Shown piece after piece: positions 54,101-64,000 of a stretch of 64,000 nucleotides of DNA. Below the pieces are notes generated by a model, which worked only from the letters and a program-made list of their open reading frames with translations, ran no database searches and had not been told where the DNA came from. The stretch is from assembly GCF_000002995.4 (NCBI RefSeq), contig NW_025062477.1, forward strand, positions 8,032,649-8,096,648, in the 5' to 3' direction. Source of the DNA: Brugia malayi. Taxonomy: Eukaryota > Nematoda > Chromadorea > Rhabditida > Onchocercidae. Position numbers and translations under genes: made by a program. Each line of letters starts with the position of its first letter. Position 1 is the stretch's first letter.

Positions 54101-54781
54101 AGTCCACAGTGCGTTACACCTTCGTCTCCCTATAAAATTTAAAACAAAAGCAATCATGGTAGTTCAGAAACTTTAAACTATTTTTCGTAGCATAATTTGT
54201 TTAGATTTCAGAAATCTAATCAATCAAATCAAGTGAAAACTAACCATCTGAGTGTCTTTAGAGAAGCCAATTGCTGCATAATTAGTGTCCGGATGTGTCG
54301 TATTGTAAAACAGTTCCACAACTACCCAACCATCTGGTTCTAATGCATAACTAATAATTTTTTCACAATCTCTTTTCTCCTCACAATTTGCCGAAATAAA
54401 TATGCAAGCCTAAAACAACTGCAGAACAAAATATTTTTTTTTGTTGATTAATCGAAATATTAAGTGAAGCTTTTATTGACTACGCTGTTTGGAACGAGTC
54501 ATTAAAACTGATTTCCTATCAAAAAGATCTGCAGCCTCTACGAAGACTTTTGTCTGATAGATTTCTAGTTCCAAATCAGAACTTTTATTCATTTATTTTC
54601 CAAATTTTTTTTTTAAACTAGAAAACTTGAAAGGTTAACTTATCTTATTTTTTAGACATTCGCTCAAAATAAATTGCGAAGAACAAACGATGAAGAGTGC
54701 AATAACGAGAACGATTACTGAAGATATTGTAGTATACATATAATATGAACTGACTGCAACAAAACCCTTCCTTATGATCAT
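51148..54781 (-). CDS. DOMON plus cytochrome b561 membrane reductase (FRRS1-like)
   Basis: Eleven exons, 467 residues: 54781-54689, 54409-54245, 54129-54022, 53768-53597, 53301-53161, 53030-52906, 52711-52565, 52196-52061, 51763-51648, 51439-51335, 51243-51148; phases agree. A hydrophobic N-terminus (SSVIVLVIALFIACIFISA) is a signal peptide. A DOMON domain follows (about 35-200; GWVVVELFYNTTHPDTNYAA, IGFSKDTQMGDEG, CGLGEMNQAGVF). A b561 core comes next with the four expected haem histidines: HGILMLVGWM (226), WFHIHR (268/270), IHSIIG (315) and NWSHR (351). It ends in two more hydrophobic stretches. Such proteins move electrons across membranes to reduce ferric iron or other acceptors; the substrate is not readable. 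Vertebrate FRRS1 also has a reeler domain, absent here. Exon 5 appears to use a GC donor. Confidence 0.88.
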
Positions 54782-57700
54782 ATTTTGATTTCATTATAAA
54801 TTCTGTTTCGAAACGTTTTCATGTGATTAAGTTAATCCAAACATTTATTTCGGAAATACAAATCACAAATATAAATCTAATTGATGTTAAAAATGAAGAT
54901 TAATCAAATTAAAACTATTAAAATGCTACTACATTGATCACATTCAATTATCCTTTAAGCATTTCTGGTTCTTGGTATTAAATTATTCCCTTCATTACCA
55001 ATAAAAAACTCAGACATTCTTATTAAAAAAGTTTTCGCAATTATATTTAAAAGAAAATACTGAAAATCTTCTGAGAACATAATGAAAATAAGATTTCACT
55101 TCAGCACATATAAAACTTAAAATCAACCTTTCTCCCATATTATTTCAGTTGAAAAAGAGAGATTTTCTGCCACTTTTATATTACAACAAATATTGCAATT
55201 TAATTTTTTTCACGACTTCTTATTTAGGTGTACGCAGATTTTCAACAAATTAACAGCATATGTAATGAAATATAATCTTCCGACTGAGATGTGGACGAAG
55301 AATTATTAAAAATTTTTGAAACTAAACTTATCGTTGGAATTTGTACAGAAATTATTGAATTGATGGTATTGTTATTAAAATTGTTTACCTTAAAAACCCT
55401 AAAAATTAATAGAACCTTACCTTAAAAATACAGCCACTTCAAAATGTGATTTCTCCGGATGAAGATATGAAAAATGAAAACTATGTGAGAATCCTGTCAA
55501 AAGGTCACAAGCAATTTTAATCCATTCATGAAAATCATTCCAAAAGACTCGTCCCTTGAAACTTGTCTATTTCTCAAAATTAAAGCATATTTTTTTAGGA
55601 AGTAAGTAATAAAAGATCGTAGAATATAGAGATAGACAGTCCCTTTAAAATGCAATAAAAAATTAATTCAATCGAAATTAATTTTCCTTTCTGCTGAGAA
55701 TATTTTCTCAATTCTTTTAAAAAAAACGTTTTAGTGAATTTGTTGGAAAAAAAAAACAAATATCTAATTTAAAAGAAAATATTAAAAGATTTCACGAGGA
55801 AGGGGACGGAAGAAAGAGCACTAAATGAGAAACGAAGAAATTAGAAATATAGTTCGAATAGAGAAAAACTTTCTGTCAAAAGAAATCAGTAGAAAGTAAC
55901 TGTAAAAAATTAACTACTCTCTAATGCCAAAAAATTTATGGTTGAAAGTGCATTAGTGGTTTTTTCTTGTTCATTTCTAATTTTGTAATGCTAAAATTTA
56001 GGATGGGACTTTTTCCACCTTTGATATTTCCACCTTATCTGTCTCATATTAGTCAGAAAAAGAATTACGTTATCATTTATTTAGCCAGTCATTAATGATA
56101 AAGTGTGCAGTCACAATGATATTGGAGAAATACGATCTATGAGAATACTCTATGAGAATAGTATATTATCGAAGTTTGTTTGGCATTTTTTACTTATAAC
56201 AAACATTCTTGAATGATAATTAGCACCATGGAAATACAAATAAAGTTCACTTTCTTCGGTTATTACGCTTTTCTTTCATTTGAAAAGCAAATCTTTTATG
56301 TGAAGGATTTTTTTGCTCATTTGAGGCACAGAATATTTGATGCTTTAAATTTCCAACCAGATGGAATTTGGAAATTATCTGCAAGCAATTGGTATCATCC
56401 ATTAAACGGTAATGGTAAGCTGAAGAGATTATATGAAAATGAAAATTTCAGCAGCAGAAAAATTTTTTCTCATGTCTTACTAACTGTATAACATGGAATA
56501 TGCAAAGAAATCAAAAGGAAGAACCATTTTGAATGCAGGATGTCTTCGTTTCAAATAACAAATTTATTTCTTAGCAAACTGAATAAAAAATAAACTTAAC
56601 AAAACAGTGGAAAGAAGCTTGTTGAAAAATGTCATCAAAGCATCCTAAGTTGACTGCTTAATTCCAAAAGCTTTTTGATAAAGAAATGGCAATCAGCAGC
56701 AATAATTGCGAGCATTCTCCAGTGATTTTACTAATACATCATAACCGGAGATAGTCAATTTGAAATCAGTGTAAAAACAACAATCTATGCAAATGATGAG
56801 GTTGAGGATAAGTGGCCAGATATAAATCGCAATAACGACAGTAATTTTCATATTATTCCTTTCCCACCAATTATTGCATGGATATAGAAGGGTTAAAGGT
56901 CATCGATTAGAGATAAAGAAGAGAAAGATATTGTTAGAAGAAACAATATGGGAGAAGACGATCGATATGAAACTATTTGAATGGTTAAATTTCAACAAAT
57001 ATGTTATGAATGATAATAAAATAAAATATGAATAGCACAGCAATATCAGCCTTGATATTGGAGCATACTGATAAACAAATATTAAATTTAGACACAAGAC
57101 AAATGCAGCAGACATTGCTGAAAGGGAATGACCTTAAATTTAGTGTATTACTGATAGTTAGTGATAAGGAAGTGATGAAGTGTATCACGATAGCCACGAT
57201 AGTCCTACTTCAAATTTCATTTATATCATGTCACCAAATCCCCAGACAAACAAAGGGAAATAGTAACGTGAAAAACAACAATGGCATCGTGTTTTTGCTT
57301 TCCTCTTTCCCAACAATGTCACTCACATTGATCGTGGCCGTGAAATGTGATTGTACTCCGTAATTAGTATTATTAAACAGAACTCGTTTATCACGTATGT
57401 ATGTGCCTTCAAGCAGTACTGTCATCTATATTAGTAGGTGCGTTGTTCGATGATCAATAAATTGCTTAGAATTGATCAGTGATTTACCAAATTTTTCCAA
57501 TTAATCACAACAACAATAATACTACGGTGTACAAACATACAACATAAACAAATTAATCTCATGATTTCTGCTTATAAAACCAGCTCAAAACTAAACGATT
57601 CCAGCGCCAGAAAATATAAGATGCGGAATAATTAGAGCAATATCACAACTTTTCCATCATCATAACCAAGAGTATACATTTGATTTTTAATTTGGAAATT

Positions 57701-58619
57701 ATTCTGGATTCACCTAGTCTTTATAACGACCACTCAACAATTTTAACTATTGAGCAATTCATATTTAGAATGTTTTCTGAATCAAGATAGTACTCAACAG
57801 CAAGATAATACTTGAATAGCTTATCACATTAAAAAAAAAATTAAAACTTTCATTTCTTAAACTGTTTTAAAATTACCACACGAGTCGTTGGCAGATAACA
57901 GAAATCATTTTACTGCATTATTGTAAGAATGGCCAAAATTTTGATTTCACTAAACTAATAATCCCTCTCTCATAAAATTAAGGTCTTCCTCACTTCGAAA
58001 TTCCCCCCAAAACAATGCGTTATTTCCATTTAATCATGTCTCCCTATATGAACAAATTGCTTTCACTCTTTTTAATATTTCCCACGTGAAATATCACCAC
58101 AAATTGATATCAGCCTGAACTGGCTGGTCATCAAAATAATTTCTTTTAAGCTAGGACAGACATGATCACTAGCTCAAATTTGAAACCTCTTTACAATGTT
58201 CCTTACAACATACCATTATTTTCTCAGATTTAAATCACATATTTTTCTTTTTAAGAAATCCTTAAACCTTTATTCAGCCTCTTTACTCACTCCAGTTACG
58301 TTGCATATCTACAAATAAGAATAAACTTTATTTTTGCATGATTTATTGGCTACAGCTGCATATATCTTCTATTCACATAAGTCATATAAATCTAATTATA
58401 ATCTAAAAAGATATTTACAAGTACAACAGAATAAGCAGTAACCATTGCAGACCGCAGTTATAAACAATTTCCGAATTCTGGTAGTTCACATCAACTTTCG
58501 TGTCGTGGGAAGAAAATGTATCAGGTAAAAAAAGAAAGCAAATGTGAAGAAAAACTCAAAACGTAGTCTGCAAAAAGGTATATTTAAACACAAGCAAATT
58601 ATACATAAAATTCAAAAAT
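54782..58619. other. Intergenic region, no supported gene
   Basis: About 3.8 kb of very AT-rich DNA between the start of the DOMON-b561 gene and the 3' end of the PHAF1 gene, both on the minus strand. It holds the promoter of the former and the 3' UTR of the latter. One short plus-strand frame with a signal-peptide-like start is listed separately. Confidence 0.55.
57176..57363 (+). CDS. Small frame with signal-peptide-like start, doubtful
   Basis: From the ATG at 57176 a 62-residue frame begins MKCITIATIVLLQISFISCH, which resembles a cleavable signal peptide. It continues with a polar Lys/Asn/Gly stretch and ends in a second hydrophobic segment and KCDCTP. The frame is open further upstream, so this ATG is not forced. 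No homologue comes to mind; chance is quite possible in DNA of this composition. Confidence 0.15.
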
Positions 58620-61600
58620 CTAAAAAAGGGTAACTGATGCTATAAATCCATTGTCCATCACCTGCAAAAATTACCGTTTTCAAATAACAAAAATTTATCT
58701 CTGAAAAAGAATAGCATATGAAATAATTCTGTATAAACTAGTAATCAACTAAGTCTGAGAGTATCGCTCAAATTATTAAGATCACAAAACCAAATTAGAA
58801 AAAGAATGACAGAATAAAACATAATTCAACTGTTATCTACTACTGATTAATTTCTAAAACAACTATACTGACCTCGACAATAACTTGATCAGTTCCATAG
58901 CAGAAAGTTGACCCAAATGGATTTTCAGTCCCACTCCTACTAAGCACCACTGGCTGTACAGCTGTATCACCACAGAAAGCACCAAAAAAGTCTTCTCGCT
59001 GAAAATCCGGGATTACAAAAGGCATAAACAACTCGGGAAGCTTAAAAAGATGAGTAAAACCAGGAACTTTGAAACATATAAACTCGAACTTGAAACATAT
59101 AAACTGGACCTTTGACGAAGGAGTAATGGTTGGACCACCATTAATAGTAACACAGAAGTTACAGCGTGCATATCTGCAATTTACCCACGCAACAATTTAT
59201 TTAAAGCATTTTCTACTATATTTTCAAGTATTTTCGTATTAATTTACATTACAACTCAAAGACAAACTCATTTTTATTATCATATCCTAACATTCATAAC
59301 TAAAAAACTTACATTCCAAAGTCAAAATGGCCTGGCAAATTGGTATGTAGGACAAATTTCTGGACACGGTTAGTGATACAATCGAATAGAATGTCCTAAA
59401 AAGCTATGTTAAAAAACAGAAAAAATCCTAAATAAAGAAAATAAGGAATTAACTTAAGTCAGTGATTTACAGCGGCTAATTTAAGACTAAGTGCTTGCTC
59501 CAGTATATTAGCTTATTTCAGTTGTTCCAACAAATTCAAATAAAAAAGGATGAAGTGAAAATATAAATATATGGCGAACCAGTCCTAGAGAAAAATAATT
59601 GAAGAAATAATTAGGGCGCGGTCCACGCAATTTTCTTGAATCTTCCCCTCGATGAATTAACATTCGATCCGCTTTCGTGTAAAATACTTTAGATGGAGCA
59701 CCGAGCGATGATAAAACACTCTGAAAGATTGCGTAGTTAATGATCCATCCAAAACACTGAAAACTATTTCATCTAATTGATAAACTGAAATTTTGAGTGT
59801 AAGAGAACTGTTTCAACCTCGGCAGTATCGCCGAAAAAAATGGACTGTTCGATTTTCCTTAAACCGAAAGCTTGTTTTCGACTCGAACTATCCGGCAGTG
59901 GGGCTGCAAGTGAATGATGACAAATGATAATGCCTTAAAAAGCCAACAAGACTTAGAAAAAATATATAAGAACGGGTAAGAATTCTTTACTTTCTGCAGC
60001 AAAGATGAAAAATAAGCCTGAAATTCTGCTTCCATCACTAATGGATTTCACTTCAACTGGACATATAACACCACAGAGTGAAGCTGCTGAGATTCTTGGT
60101 GGTCTAAAAGTGTTAAAATGTCATTTTTCTTGAGAAGATAATAGCACTGAAACAGAAAATGCTCTCACATACCACTACTGAGAAAGAAAATCAATACTTC
60201 GGTGAGTTGTAGGAGTCGGGATAAATGGCCATTTTTGCAAGAAGTGGTGGAGAATTACTTCGGAACTGCAATGATCCTAAGCCAGTAGCATCGACCGATG
60301 AAGTCTGCAAATTAAGTTATTGAAGAGTGACATAATTCTCTCCATATAAGAATGAAAATAAAATTCTCACAAAATAAAAATTGATCTGATACACTTCGGA
60401 AAAGTGAACTTTAACTATTTTCTAAAAGATCACGGTTACTTGCACTTTCGAAACTTCATTTAGAGTGGGGAAACTGAATGATAATCCTTTCCAGCTCAAT
60501 TCATACAAACTTTGTTCAGCAACATAAACTGAAAATGGAACTTGTAAATTCCTAATATGAATTTGTCAAGCGAAAAATTCCTGTATTAAAAATCTTGGGA
60601 ATAATGTCATACAAATGAACTGAAAATAGTTTCATTCAAATTAAAATAAGAGTAAAAAAAATGAAATATGTAGAAGAATAGTGCAACCTCCAGGATGTGT
60701 GGCGCCAAAACAACCTTCCACTTTATTTACATCTGCTTCGTCTTTAGGACTAGAGAATACCACACCACTAAATGAAAAAAAATCAATTACGTATTCGCAT
60801 ACAAAAAAAGTGAAGTGCTATATTATTGAATTAAAACGTAACTATTGTAAAACATACCCATACTGTAAGATAATGTTTGACAAGTCGTACACTTCAATCA
60901 GCTGAAAGAATGTGTAAAAACAGAATAATAAACGACAAAGTAAAGTAGTGGACCAATCTCGAAAGTTAGTAAATTGAGAACTTTATAAAAATGAAACTAT
61001 CTTCCTTACCTTTAGCAGCTGCGAGTTAGGTTCAAAATAGAGTCGCACACCATCTTTTGCCAGTCGTATCATTACATCTCTTGATAAAGGTTCCTGAATT
61101 TTAATGTAGTTATAAAGCTGACATATGCCTATTTTTCTTGTTAAATTTTGGGAGCGATGCGTATGAGTTACCAAAAATAAATCCATTATTCTAAATTATT
61201 CTAAACACCATCTATCGATGGTCTGCAATATTCGTTGATGCTCTATAACAAAGTCACTTAATGCGAAATCACGCTCTCTTTAGCTAAACGCTTTAAACGC
61301 TTTAATTTCCAGAATGAAATGAACTTCTATTTAGCACAAATGAAGAGCGAAGCATATATTAATGTCAAGTTTATTTAAATTATATTAATGTCAAGTTTAT
61401 TTAAAATTATACGTTAGTATTAGTGCGTAATATTAAGTAAACAACTAATTGGGCTAGGTACAACATGCACTGCTATCTTAGCCAGTGGCAAGATGCTTTA
61501 ACTCATGTATGTGCACTGACGATGTCACTAAGTAGTAATGTCAATACCTTGGAAGAGTAAGTCAGTTCAACATTCTGAATATGGCGTGATGCATTCTGTA

Positions 61601-61694
61601 TGGCAGCGATCGCTTGATTTATAGGCATTCCCAGAAGTAACTCGATGTAATCATTCCGGATTCCGCATCCTGGCATCACCTCCACTCGCAGCAT
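58620..61694 (-). CDS. PHAF1 / C16orf70 (UPF0183) homologue
   Basis: Thirteen exons, 401 residues: 61694-61548, 61093-61010, 60901-60858, 60767-60688, 60528-60440, 60304-60198, 60103-59991, 59903-59818, 59720-59580, 59395-59313, 59173-59110, 58998-58873, 58661-58620; phases agree. The family is conserved from plants to animals; the human member is described as a phagosome assembly factor acting with autophagy. Matching blocks in order: LGMPINQAIAAIQ near the N-terminus, LIEVYDLSNIILQYGGV, CFGATHPGVYVAEQSLY, SWKGLSFSFP, SIFFGDTAE with SVLSSLGAPSKVFY, NYFFNYFSLGLDILFD, KFVLHTNLPGHFDF, QPVVLSRSGTENPFGSTFCYG and VMDNGFIASVTLF at the end. Human PHAF1 is about 420 residues. The intron between 59110 and 58998 has no in-frame stop; retaining it would add 37 residues. 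Confidence 0.92.
61355..61406. repeat. 26-bp tandem duplication in PHAF1 intron 1
   Basis: Two adjacent copies, 61355-61380 and 61381-61406, of a sequence starting TATATTAATGTCAAGTTTAT, differing only at the last base. It lies inside the first intron. Confidence 0.9.
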
Positions 61695-62492
61695 CCTTCA
61701 CATCTATGTACGACTTACAGCAACCACAACTCTCCAAGCATCATCTCACTTTCAAATGCCTTCAAATTCGCAGCCCGTTAAAATGAGATTATTGCAGGGA
61801 GAGGAGACAAGCGGATGCAGAAAAGAAATTTGAGGATGAGGTTTGTCTTTCAGTACCTTTTGTAGGGAATCGATTCCCTGCATTTTTCTAGTAGTCGAGA
61901 TCGGCGAAGAAAGTGAATCTACTACAGAAACTCAGAACTGTGCAAACGTTTAGGTGTGGATGTTTTCCAAAAGAATAATAGCGGTAGACAACTGCGAGCT
62001 TTTATTTCAGATAATTCATTTGATCCACCATTGTATGGAAGATACCAGGAGATAAGTTTTGTTTTTAGAAAATAATATATTTTATAGAAAACATTTTCAG
62101 ATCAATTTTAAAAGCAGAAAAAGAAGAAGGAACAATAAGCGGCAATCAAGAACGAGGTGTGAAATAAATCGATTCGTCTGGAATGTTAAACACTTCCGTC
62201 TATATGCAATGAAACTGGAAGTGCTTATTATCATTAAGTGTTATTAGCATTTTTCATGAAATGACCAAAGGAAAAATAACAATTCAGGTGGTACACTGGA
62301 TCAAAGCAATCACCAGTTATTATATTTGAGATGAGATTGCGATACTTTTCAAGGAATAAGAAAGCAGAGAAATATGAGGTACGAAGTTAGATGAAACATG
62401 TTATGATGCCAGAAACAGTTTGTTTGCACAAAATTAATTTAGAAATAAAGAATTTTCCATTAAAATAAGAGCAATAATTAAGCCTGTTAACA
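61695..62492. other. Short intergenic region between PHAF1 and acid phosphatase genes
   Basis: About 800 bp between the PHAF1 start codon and the stop of the acid phosphatase gene, both on the minus strand. It holds the phosphatase 3' UTR and the PHAF1 promoter. No coding exon was seen. Confidence 0.65.
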
Positions 62493-64000
62493 TTATTTCT
62501 TCGTTTCGTTCACTGTAAATTCCCTCCGAGGTATAACGATACAAGAGTATTTCTCTTTACCTTTGCCATTATAAAATATAAACATAGCTTTTTCACTGTC
62601 CATGTCCACATAAATAAAACCACCATTCGAGAAACCAATTTGTGAGAATGGATTGAACCCTGTTGGATAGCTGAAATACTTCTGACTTTCTTTTAATGAA
62701 AAACTTTTATTTTTTCTATGCCAATGATTTTGTCACCAGCAGTTTTTATTGATCGAAGGGTTAAAGTTAAGAATTTGAATAATTAATTGATTACTTGAAA
62801 TGTAGTGATCCTTGAGGTACTGTATCAATGTGTTTAACCGATCGGTCTGAGCGGGATGCAGCTCCACTAATAACATAGTGAAGTGGGATTTTTTCTGCGT
62901 TTTCTGATAACGAATATTCGGTGACAATGTGCTGCAAGATTAGTATTTTGCATACCAGCTTTGCATCACTAATTCAGTTTTTAATATTCACTATCAGTCC
63001 TTGTAAACCTAATAAGTCTCTTTAGACTCTTTCACTAGCAGAAGTTAAGACTAAATAAGTAGTGTTTTAAAAGGGCAGAATAAACCATTGCAGAGTCCGA
63101 TAATCTATTCGAGATACATATAACAAAAATGTATGTGGATCGATTAGATTTCAAATCTTCACATGGTTTGATCTACTTCATTTAAAATAATTAAATCTTA
63201 CTTGCAGCGTGTGATCATGCCCAGCAACGTATGCCGTGACGTGATATTTTTCCAAAAGTGGCTTCAATTTTTCAATCAAGCAATTCAGTGAGCCATGCTC
63301 AGATATCGAATAAACTGGATAGTGGCCAACAACGAATAAATAATCAGCTCTGCTTTTGAAAAATTCTGGTTGAAAAGAGCTTATAAAATGGAACATGGTG
63401 AAACACAATGAAAAAAGTTTTGATTTTGCATTTTTGGTGAAATGTTTAGATGAAATTTGATGAGACTTAAAGAATGAGAAATATACGATCATTTTCAGTG
63501 TAGAACCTTGAGCGCTTTAACTGCTGTTCAATCCAGTCTAGTTCTGTTTTTGCTGCTGCTGGATCTTTCGGCGCATTTGGATTTTTGTTAGTAGTTGCAA
63601 GAATCATGTCAACAAAGTTAGCTTCTGTAATATCCCTTGTGTTACCACAAAGCAAAATGGTATCAATCATCAGAAATTCAACCAGTGTGGCATTCTTCCC
63701 GAATGCATAGGATACTTTATAATAATTTGCCGGATATGTCCTGCAAATCGGATATCATTACAAATTCTATTACACTTCTGCTTTAAAATTAAATCAGTGT
63801 ATTATTAATTTTTTCTGAGGGTGGTTGCATGATTTATAGCATTCGTATTCGTGATTCGAAACACTATAAAATGTACCATCGCTGACTTCGACTTGTATAA
63901 GCAATTTGTCCCGAAATATTTCCAAAATGGTCATGATTGCCGGCAATTAAGTACCATGGCTTTTGTAACGCTTTGCCTTTGTACACATTTTCGAATGTTT
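62493..64000 (-). CDS. Tartrate-resistant (purple) acid phosphatase, 5' end outside window
   Basis: Partial gene, last five exons: from beyond 64000 to 63877, then 63740-63507, 63352-63202, 62931-62795, 62670-62493, with consistent phases. About 240 residues are visible. Purple acid phosphatases are secreted or lysosomal metalloenzymes with a dinuclear iron or iron-zinc/manganese centre that cleave phosphate monoesters at low pH. The visible metal ligands are in [10 protein letters not shown] (Asn, His), [10 protein letters not shown] (His) and AGHDHTLQ (His-x-His). [12 protein letters not shown] matches the family's LDTxxLCGN block, and ISEHG follows the second metal motif. The first metal motifs (GDxG, GDNxY) must lie outside the window. 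The C-terminus [20 protein letters not shown] matches the family's closing strands and ends normally. Confidence 0.93.

Noticed and set aside
54640..54688. Longer first exon of the DOMON-b561 gene, to the donor at 54639
   Set aside because: It leaves phase 1, while exon 2 needs phase 0. The donor after 54689 keeps the frame and gives a continuous signal peptide.
56213..56491. 92-codon plus-strand frame
   Set aside because: A donor-like site exists inside it, but there is no convincing acceptor or partner exon and nothing recognisable in the sequence.

Overview
The window reads as nuclear DNA of a nematode, most likely a filarial (clade III) worm. It is AT-rich, its genes are split into many short exons, and the introns mostly end in nematode-type T-rich CAG/TAG acceptors. 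The recognisable proteins are ordinary animal proteins. I saw no operon-like bacterial genes, no CRISPR array, no phage and no intact transposon. The species cannot be fixed from sequence alone. All exon models below were built by hand from reading frame, splice sites and family similarity; those of the ten recognised or named genes keep phase across every junction.

Layout. 1-891 (+): 3' end of a probable PIAS-type SUMO ligase gene with SUMO-interacting motifs. 4626-5821 (-): a MEF2 transcription factor. 13491-17634 (+): the large subunit of chromatin assembly factor 1 (CAF-1 p150/CHAF1A). 18782-19808 (+): a secreted cysteine-rich protein I cannot name. 24170-25766 (-): a poorly resolved cluster of hydrophobic reading frames, perhaps a decayed receptor gene. 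26240-32973 (-): the stimulatory G-protein alpha subunit (Gs alpha, gsa-1-like) with a 4-kb first intron. 35892-43279 (+): the ESCRT-III disassembly ATPase VPS4, whose fourth intron carries a complete four-exon G-protein-coupled receptor gene on the opposite strand (38150-40074). 46607-50507 (+): an SLC7 (LAT-type) amino-acid transporter light chain. 51148-54781 (-): a DOMON plus cytochrome b561 membrane reductase (FRRS1-like). 58620-61694 (-): a PHAF1/C16orf70 (UPF0183) homologue. 62493 to beyond 64000 (-): a tartrate-resistant purple acid phosphatase, 5' end outside the window.

The genes do not form one pathway. Some functional links can be drawn: MEF2 carries a phosphorylation-dependent sumoylation motif and lies tail-to-tail with the probable SUMO ligase; the nested receptor could in principle signal through a G protein such as the neighbouring Gs alpha; VPS4 and PHAF1 both belong to endolysosomal/autophagic biology. 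These are family knowledge, not evidence of co-regulation here.

The most interesting observations are the nested receptor inside vps-4, a six-codon repeat across a CAF-1 intron whose two copies differ only at synonymous positions, a frame-preserving 111-nt intron with a 22-bp tandem duplication in the PHAF1 gene, a probable GC-AG intron in the DOMON-b561 gene, and the unnamed secreted cysteine-rich protein. I found no convincing undescribed multi-gene system.
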